DNA of 13,611 nt. It comes from JAUSPI01 sp964650385 (GTDB taxonomy: Bacteria; Desulfobacterota; Syntrophia; Syntrophales; JADFWA01). Position numbers and translations under genes: made by a program. Below are positions 6,245 to 11,394 of the stretch, piece after piece. The stretch is taken from contig CAZYTP010000073.1 of the NCBI GenBank assembly GCA_964650385.1, positions 1 to 13,611 of the forward strand, written 5' to 3'. How positions within the stretch are numbered: the stretch's first letter is position 1; each line of letters begins with the position of its first letter. Under the pieces are notes generated by a model that was not told the DNA's origin, ran no database searches, and was given only the letters and a program-made list of their open reading frames with translations.

Positions 6245-8776
6245 ATGAGACCCTTACGAAGAAGTTACATTCCCATTATATGTACGTTTATTATAGGGGT
6301 TGCGGTATCTTTAATTCTTTTTGTGATCGTTAAAAATTGGGAACAAACGAATCTCCGTATTGAATTTCAATCACGTTCAAGAGGATACGCAAACGCTGTT
6401 CAAGGAAATCTCAACAAGTGCTTGGAAGCTTTAAACTTCTTAGGAGATTTTTTCAATAATTCACAGCAAGTGACCCGTCAGGATTTTACTGTTTTTGCGG
6501 AGAGTGCCTTATCCCGCCACCCGGCCATCCAGGCGTTTTCATGGAATCCCCTTGTCACGGGCAATGAGCGCGCCGTGTATGAGTCTCTGGCGAGAAAGGA
6601 GGGGCTGAAGAATTTCAAGTTCACGGAAAGAACAAAAGAAGGGGCTCTTGTTGATGCTGCACAACGTCAAGAATATGTGGTGGTTTATTATATAGTTCCG
6701 CTGGAGACCAATAAGGCCGCTCTCGGTTATGATATAGCTTCCGATGCGACACGTTTACAGGCCGTTGACCAGGTATTCAAGACCGGTGAATTGACTGCCA
6801 CTGGCAGGATCACGTTAGTCCAGGAAACCGGCACCCAGCTTGGAGTCTTGGTCTTTTTACCCATTTATCAGCAAGGCGTTTCCCTGAAGACCTCTGAAGC
6901 ACGTCTCAAATACCGAAAGGGGTTGGTTGTGCAAGTCCTTCGCATTGGTGATGTCGTAGAAGGAGCCTTGAAAGGTTTCCCTGACGAGGGGATTAATTTA
7001 TATCTTTACGACGCATCCGCTGAAAAAGGAACCCGTCTCCTTTACTCCCGTCTCTCACACATACACGGAATGACAGAGCATCCAATGGATGAGGAGGTAA
7101 TTCAGGAAGGTCTTCACTGGACCAATAATTTTGAAATCGCAGGGCGTCAATGGAAAATTCTGTTCAGTCCTTCCCCCTTCTTCCTCGATTCAAAACAATC
7201 CTGGCAATCATGGCTCATCCTGTCTGGATCGTTGTTATTGACAGCTATATTGTTCCACTATCTTTTAATAAGATTAAACTATACTACTGAGATCGAATCG
7301 CGAGTGAGAGAACAGCTTAGAACCAACCAGGAATTAGCCAGCGAAATCACCGAGCGCAAGCAGGCGGAGGGTGCATTACGGGATAGTGAGGAACGGTTCA
7401 GGCTTTTTATGGATCATCTCCCCGGGATTGTTTTTATTAAGGATCTTGAGGGGCATTATGTTTATGCAAACAAGGCCTACGAGAAGCGCCGTGACATGAA
7501 AAAGGAGGCCTGGTACGGCAAGACAGATGAGGAGCTCTGGCCTGCCGAAACAGTTACGCAGTTCAAGGAGACGGACGAGCTGGTCATTTCAGAATGTCGT
7601 AGCGTGGAAACGATCGAAATCGTCCCTGATGCCCAAGGCGAAATCCGTACCCAGTTGACCACGAAGTTCCCGGTATTGAAGGACGACAGGCTCTCCTTTG
7701 TGGGCGGTATCGGTATAGACATCACCGACCTGAAGCGGGCGGAGGAGGCCCTCCAGTCAAACAAGTTACAACTGTCCAACGCTCTGGAAATTGCCCATCT
7801 CGGCCACTGGGAGTACGACGTTGCCAACGACCTCTTCACGTTCAATGACCAGTTCTACAAAATTTTCCGCACCACGGCCGAGGAAGTCGGCGGGTATACA
7901 ATGCATTCCGCCGAATACGCCCGTCGCTTTGTTCATCCCGACGACATGGATGTGGTCGGGGAGGAAACTCGGAAAGCCATCGAAACCACGGACCCCCATT
8001 TCAACCGGCAGCTTGAACACCGAATACTCTATGCAGACGGCACGGTCGGCTATATCACCGTCCGGTTTTTCATCGTCAAGGACTCTCACGGCAGGACGGT
8101 CAAGACTTATGGAGTGAATCAGGACATCACCGAGCGCAAGCAGGTGGAGGAACAAATAAGGAAATCCTTAAAAGAAAAAGAGGTGCTACTCCAGGAGATA
8201 CACCACCGGGTGAAGAACAACATGCAGGTAATCTCCAGTCTCATCAATCTCCAGTCAGAATATGTAAAGGACAAGGAATCCCTTGAAATGTTCAAGGAGA
8301 GCAGGGACCGTATTCTCTCCATGGCATTCGTCCATGAGAAGCTCTACCAGTCTGAAGACCTTACAAGAATTGACTTTGACGATTATATAAGAAGCATAAC
8401 CAAACATCTCTTCCGTACCTATTTTCTTGATCCCAATGCCGTAAGGCTGAACGTCAACTGTTCCGATGTATTTCTGGATATTAACAAGGCCGTTCCCTGC
8501 GGCCTGATTATAAATGAACTGATCTCCAACGCATTTAAGCATGCCTTTCCTGAAGGCAGAAAAGGAGAGATTACTATCGGTTTTCATCCTGATGGTGATA
8601 ACAGGTTGACACTGGTTGTCAGTGATAACGGTGTAGGCTTCCCGGAAGATATAGACATCAGCGATACTGAAACACTCGGATTACACCTGATCAGTATTCT
8701 TGTTACTCAACTCAAGGGAACCCTGGAGGTTGAAAGAGACAGGGGTGCCACATTTAAGATTACTTTTGCCCCGTAA
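6245..8776 (+). CDS. Membrane CHASE-PAS-PAS sensor histidine kinase (HisKA_2 type)
   Basis: An 843-residue inner-membrane sensor. A first membrane helix (about 8-29, IPIICTFIIGVAVSLILFVI) leads into an extracytoplasmic CHASE domain (about 60-225; AFSWNPLV, RQEYVVVYYIVPLE, ALGYDIASD), known to sense small ligands. A second helix (about 322-343) leads to a coiled coil. Two PAS domains follow: about 380-500 (FRLFMDHLPGIVFIKDLEGHYVYANKAYE, split here only for description) and a PAS_3-like fold at about 510-632 (GHWEYDVANDLF, FVHPDDMDVV, YADGTVGYI). The kinase core is the HisKA_2 class: EIHHRVKNNMQVISSLINLQ (phospho-acceptor in the His653/His654 pair), N box NELISNAFKH (757-766), DNGVGF (794-799) and LGLHLISILV. 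No cognate regulator is adjacent. The PAS-encoding middle is clearly richer in G+C than both ends, suggesting domain shuffling. The ATG has only a distant Shine-Dalgarno. Confidence 0.92.
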   Translation: MRPLRRSYIPIICTFIIGVAVSLILFVIVKNWEQTNLRIEFQSRSRGYANAVQGNLNKCLEALNFLGDFFNNSQQVTRQDFTVFAESALSRHPAIQAFSWNPLVTGNERAVYESLARKEGLKNFKFTERTKEGALVDAAQRQEYVVVYYIVPLETNKAALGYDIASDATRLQAVDQVFKTGELTATGRITLVQETGTQLGVLVFLPIYQQGVSLKTSEARLKYRKGLVVQVLRIGDVVEGALKGFPDEGINLYLYDASAEKGTRLLYSRLSHIHGMTEHPMDEEVIQEGLHWTNNFEIAGRQWKILFSPSPFFLDSKQSWQSWLILSGSLLLTAILFHYLLIRLNYTTEIESRVREQLRTNQELASEITERKQAEGALRDSEERFRLFMDHLPGIVFIKDLEGHYVYANKAYEKRRDMKKEAWYGKTDEELWPAETVTQFKETDELVISECRSVETIEIVPDAQGEIRTQLTTKFPVLKDDRLSFVGGIGIDITDLKRAEEALQSNKLQLSNALEIAHLGHWEYDVANDLFTFNDQFYKIFRTTAEEVGGYTMHSAEYARRFVHPDDMDVVGEETRKAIETTDPHFNRQLEHRILYADGTVGYITVRFFIVKDSHGRTVKTYGVNQDITERKQVEEQIRKSLKEKEVLLQEIHHRVKNNMQVISSLINLQSEYVKDKESLEMFKESRDRILSMAFVHEKLYQSEDLTRIDFDDYIRSITKHLFRTYFLDPNAVRLNVNCSDVFLDINKAVPCGLIINELISNAFKHAFPEGRKGEITIGFHPDGDNRLTLVVSDNGVGFPEDIDISDTETLGLHLISILVTQLKGTLEVERDRGATFKITFAP

Positions 8777-8855
8777 TCCACAGGCAATTGCCCTTTTTGT
8801 AAATCTTTCAACATTGTTGCAATATTTTACAGAAAACAATCAATTGGAAGTATCT

Positions 8856-9899
8856 ATGAATGCTAAAACTAAAAATGATTTGAAAACTTTGTTTGACGAA
8901 CAAACATCTTTGCTATCGGAGGCAAACAGACGACTGAATGTTGAAATAGAATCCCGTATAAAGGCTGAGGAAGCATTACAGAAAAATGAAGAAAGTTTTC
9001 GAACTATAATAGATGGCAATGTTGATGGCATTGTTGTTCTGGACAAAAACGGATTTGTGCTTTTTGCGAATCCGGCAGCGGAATTATTTTTTGGCCGTAA
9101 AGCAGAAAATCTCATTGGCAAACCTTTCGGCTATCCGGTGACAACTGATGAGGCCACCGAGCTCGACATTTTGCGTGGGAAAGAAGGGCTTATTACAGTG
9201 GAAATGCGTGTGGTGGAAACGAAGTGGGAAGGAGAAAAGGTTAATCTTGCGTCGCTGCGAAACATCTCGGACCGTAAAGAGATGGAGGAAAAACTTAAAG
9301 ATAGCCTTGAAAGAACGCGAAAGATCTTGGGGGGTACCATTATGACCGTATCCATGATGGTTGAAATAAGAGACCCTTACACGGCCGGCCATCAGCACCG
9401 CGTGGCCGATCTTGCACGTTCCATAGCCACAGAGATGAACCTTTCTAATCAAGCAATTGAAGGAATCCGTATTTCAGGGTCTATTCATGATGTCGGGAAG
9501 ATATCCATACCGGCGGAGATTCTCAATAAACCCGGTCAGCTATCGAAAGAAGAAATACGTGTGATCAGAACGCATCCCCAGGTCGGCTATGATATATTGA
9601 AGGCAATAGATTTTCCATACCCTGTTGCCAAATTTGTGCTTCAGCATCATGAAAGAATAGACGGTTCAGGATATCCCGCAGGACTTTCCGGTAAAGACAT
9701 TACGAAGGAAGCAAAACTTTTAGCTGTAGCTGATGTTCTTGAGGCCATGTCATCACATCGACCCTATCGTCCATCATTAGGCATTAATAAGGCACTGGAG
9801 GAAATCTCAGAGAACAGAGGTGTCCTTTATGATGCCGGGGTTGTGGATGCCTGTTCGAAGCTTTTTACCGAGAAAGGTTATAAATTGCCCGCAATATAG
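8856..9899 (+). CDS. PAS-HD-GYP protein, probable cyclic-di-GMP phosphodiesterase
   Basis: A 347-residue cytoplasmic protein. A short coiled coil (EANRRLNVEIESRIKAEEAL) leads into a PAS domain (about 42-150) and an HD-GYP domain (about 165-340). The metal-binding HD (HDVGK, 211-215) and the HHERIDGSGYP signature (264-274) are intact, so c-di-GMP (or cGAMP) hydrolysis is likely. The PAS domain is strikingly like the second PAS of the kinase at 1139-3022 (both share NPAAE-x-FFGR/LFGR and the EMRVVET-K/E-W segment), which suggests a common signal or recent duplication. ATG 8856 is chosen because GGAAG (8846-8850) lies 5 nt upstream. The reading frame is open back to about 8700, but that extension overlaps the kinase gene in another frame and has no family resemblance. 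It starts 79 nt after the kinase and may be co-expressed with it. Confidence 0.93.
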   Translation: MNAKTKNDLKTLFDEQTSLLSEANRRLNVEIESRIKAEEALQKNEESFRTIIDGNVDGIVVLDKNGFVLFANPAAELFFGRKAENLIGKPFGYPVTTDEATELDILRGKEGLITVEMRVVETKWEGEKVNLASLRNISDRKEMEEKLKDSLERTRKILGGTIMTVSMMVEIRDPYTAGHQHRVADLARSIATEMNLSNQAIEGIRISGSIHDVGKISIPAEILNKPGQLSKEEIRVIRTHPQVGYDILKAIDFPYPVAKFVLQHHERIDGSGYPAGLSGKDITKEAKLLAVADVLEAMSSHRPYRPSLGINKALEEISENRGVLYDAGVVDACSKLFTEKGYKLPAI

Positions 9900-9944
9900 T
9901 TTTTAAACGAATAATCCTGCAATTACTAAGCGCTGTTTGAAACA

Positions 9945-10841
9945 ATGGGAAAAACTATTAAAAAAGCCGGCATACCCGGACTCCAAACAGGAGAACAAAC
10001 CATCCTGCAAAATCAGGGAGCGTATAAGAGCAGTCCCCGCTCGGGGTGGAAAATAGCCCGGTGCTTTCTTACCAATCGGCGATTTATAATCTGCCAGGGA
10101 TCAACAATCAGATTTAACATTTCCCTCGACGATATTACGGATTTAATGGTAGACAATGTTCACTATGTTATCAGCAAAAAAAGATCTTTGCGCCTTTTTT
10201 ATAATTCAAAGAAGGATTCCGCAAAGAACAGGATCTGGTTTGTCACACCGGACCTGGATGACTGGAAGAAAAAGATCCGTCAGGCATCCCTTTTAAATGT
10301 CGATGTGGCGACGGTTGAAAAGATTGCAGCTCAACTGGATCATGATGGTCAGGATATTCTGTGGTACCTGTGGGACAAACGCCATGCCAGAATCGACCAA
10401 CTGGCCGAACTGATAGATGCTCCGAACCATATGCATGTACTTATGAACATAAGGGAAACGATAAATCCTTTTGCCGAAAAGATTATAGGATGTCCGATTC
10501 TTTCTTTCGAAAGGTCAAGGGTTGATCCGGAAACGGGAGAGGCAGTTTCGTTTAGTTGGTGGTTGATTGGGAAATATGATAAATGGGTGCCGAGCGATGA
10601 CCGCCTGCTGGACATATTCGATGAAGATTCCTGCATACAGGTCGTTATGGAAGTAAAAGGAATAGAGGAGCCTGATTTAAAGCTGGATGTTGAGAAAGAT
10701 CAGATTGCTGTAATGTCCGTAAAAACCGGCTCTACATGGAAGGAAATCATCGATTTGCCTGCTGAAATAGACCCTGACAGCCCAGAAATGCACCTGAAAA
10801 ATAATCTGCTTGAGATTAGATTGTTTAAAAGGAATCAGTGA
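9945..10841 (+). CDS. PH/GRAM-like, winged-helix and Hsp20-like domain protein
   Basis: A 298-residue protein without signal peptide or membrane segment. Residues about 13-113 look like a bacterial PH/GRAM beta-barrel (TGEQTILQNQGAYKS, CFLTNRRFIICQG, IRFNISLDDITDL, RIWFVTPDLDDWKKKI). Residues about 122-210 look like a winged helix (VEKIAAQLDHDGQDILWYLW, RIDQLAELIDAP, MHVLMNIRETINP) with a following strand pair. Residues about 228-297 have the small heat-shock protein pattern (IQVVMEVKGIEEPDLKLDVE, IDLPAEID, HLKNNLLEIRLFKRN), including the A-x-x-x-n-G-v-L-like segment in the form LKNNLLEI. A chaperone or adaptor role is plausible. The next gene is a tandem ArsA/Get3-like ATPase, and bacterial ArsA proteins often carry a fused Hsp20-like domain, so they may act together. 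The domain calls are fold-level pattern matches only. It starts 45 nt after the HD-GYP gene with no clear Shine-Dalgarno. Confidence 0.7.
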   Translation: MGKTIKKAGIPGLQTGEQTILQNQGAYKSSPRSGWKIARCFLTNRRFIICQGSTIRFNISLDDITDLMVDNVHYVISKKRSLRLFYNSKKDSAKNRIWFVTPDLDDWKKKIRQASLLNVDVATVEKIAAQLDHDGQDILWYLWDKRHARIDQLAELIDAPNHMHVLMNIRETINPFAEKIIGCPILSFERSRVDPETGEAVSFSWWLIGKYDKWVPSDDRLLDIFDEDSCIQVVMEVKGIEEPDLKLDVEKDQIAVMSVKTGSTWKEIIDLPAEIDPDSPEMHLKNNLLEIRLFKRNQ

Positions 10842-10863
10842 TCAGAGGAGCATTACCAGAACC

Positions 10864-10890
10864 GTCATTCCCGCGAACGCGGGAATCCAG
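10864..10890. repeat. Left inverted-repeat arm of the GIY-YIG cassette
   Basis: A REP-like palindrome with arms ATTCCCGCG (10867-10875) and CGCGGGAAT (10878-10886), loop aa, preceded by gtc and followed by ccag. It is the exact reverse complement of 11230-11256 and lies 23 bases after the stop of the upstream gene. Confidence 0.9.
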
Positions 10891-10928
10891 AATTGATAAC
10901 CTTGTCCTCGACCTGATCGGGGACCGGA

Positions 10929-11228
10929 ATGATGATGGAAAAGCAATTTTATGTCTACATACTGGCAAGTAAGCGGAATGGAACGCTTTATTTGGGTGTA
11001 ACTTCTGATATCGTTAAAAGAGTATGGCAGCACAAGAACGGTTTTGCTGAAGGTTTTACAAATAAATATGGAATTAAAAAGCTCGTTTATTACGAAATCC
11101 ATGAAGATGCCGAAAATGCTATCAAAAGGGAAAAACAGCTCAAAAAATGGAGAAGAGCATGGAAAGTAGAACTGATAGAAGAGAAAAATTCCGAATGGCG
11201 GGACTTGTATGCAGATATATGTCAATAG
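10929..11228 (+). CDS. Small GIY-YIG domain nuclease (URI type)
   Basis: 99 residues, the usual length for stand-alone GIY-YIG/URI proteins. The fold signature is visible as FYVYILAS (the GIY strand) and LYLGVTSDIVKRVWQHK (the YIG strand with the following Arg and His). It continues with FTNKYGIKKLVYYEIHED, AIKREKQLKKWRRAWKVELIE and a terminal segment (SEWRDLYADI) that corresponds to the NPxWxDL ending of this family. The catalytic Tyr/Arg/Glu set appears present. Such enzymes nick or cleave DNA; the biological role of this subfamily is not established to my knowledge. Three in-frame ATG codons (10929, 10932, 10935) overlap; the purine-rich ggggaccgga just before them could serve as a weak ribosome-binding site. 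It sits inside a perfect inverted repeat and is best read as the gene of that cassette. Confidence 0.93.
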   Translation: MMMEKQFYVYILASKRNGTLYLGVTSDIVKRVWQHKNGFAEGFTNKYGIKKLVYYEIHEDAENAIKREKQLKKWRRAWKVELIEEKNSEWRDLYADICQ

Positions 11229-11229
11229 A

Positions 11230-11256
11230 CTGGATTCCCGCGTTCGCGGGAATGAC
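11230..11256. repeat. Right inverted-repeat arm of the GIY-YIG cassette
   Basis: The exact reverse complement of 10864-10890, with hairpin arms ATTCCCGCG (11234-11242) and CGCGGGAAT (11245-11253), loop tt. It begins one base after the GIY-YIG stop codon, and its last part is the first piece of the following tandem array. Confidence 0.9.
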
Positions 11257-11344
11257 GTTATACGTTTGCGGGAATGACGTTATACGTTCGCGGGAATGAC
11301 GTTATATGATAGCGGAGATGACGTTATAGGATCGCCGGAATGAC
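11246..11344 (+). repeat. 22-bp tandem repeat array, four units and a partial fifth
   Basis: Units start at 11246, 11268, 11290 and 11312, with a partial unit at 11334-11344. The conserved core is gcgggaatgacgttat, and the last six bases vary (acgttt, acgttc, atgata; the fourth unit is more diverged, with gcggagatgacgttat and aggatc). The first unit begins inside the right arm of the cassette, so the array seems to have grown from that arm. There are no unique spacers. Confidence 0.85.
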
Positions 11345-11356
11345 AGACTTTTTACG
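11345..11356. repeat. Border sequence agactttttacg before the ArsA-like gene
   Basis: Identical to the right border of the element at 844-997. The outside flank (aatgcataaa) is the reverse complement of a sequence close to the outside flank of the 5164 element (tttatgtatt). This marks the likely right end of the repeat-cassette block; a matching left border is not seen before 10864. Confidence 0.65.
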
Positions 11357-11394
11357 AATGCATAAATCATTAATTCCCCCTGCGGAGTTCAATA

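Larger units (their letters stand above)
10864..11256 (+). mobile_element. GIY-YIG cassette enclosed by a perfect 27-bp inverted repeat
   Basis: The 27 bases at 10864-10890 and at 11230-11256 are exact reverse complements, and between them lies only the GIY-YIG gene with a 38-nt leader. Each arm is itself a hairpin (ATTCCCGCG, 2-nt loop, CGCGGGAAT). The stop codon ends one base before the right arm. A compact gene inside a two-hairpin inverted pair suggests a mobile or formerly mobile unit, similar in layout to a RAYT gene flanked by REP sequences. It separates the Hsp20-like gene from the ArsA-like gene. Transposition is inferred, not shown; no target-site duplication is evident to me. Confidence 0.6.

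Noticed and set aside
8783..8798. ggcaattgccctttttg as a terminator after the membrane kinase
   Set aside because: The palindrome has no room for a proper loop and only three G-C pairs; the T-run is short.
8797..8825. Possible promoter (ttgtaa, 17 bases, caatat) before the HD-GYP gene
   Set aside because: Only about half of the consensus positions match, which is expected by chance in AT-rich DNA.
8700..8855. N-terminal extension of the HD-GYP reading frame from a TTG at 8700
   Set aside because: It overlaps the kinase gene in another frame, shows no domain similarity, and ATG 8856 has a good Shine-Dalgarno.
10842..11225. Minus-strand ORF of 127 codons opposite the GIY-YIG gene
   Set aside because: It is the complement of a clear GIY-YIG coding sequence and reads through the REP-like arm; no family resemblance.
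11246..11344. CRISPR-like array
   Set aside because: The 22-bp units abut with no unique spacers and decay progressively; this is a plain tandem repeat.
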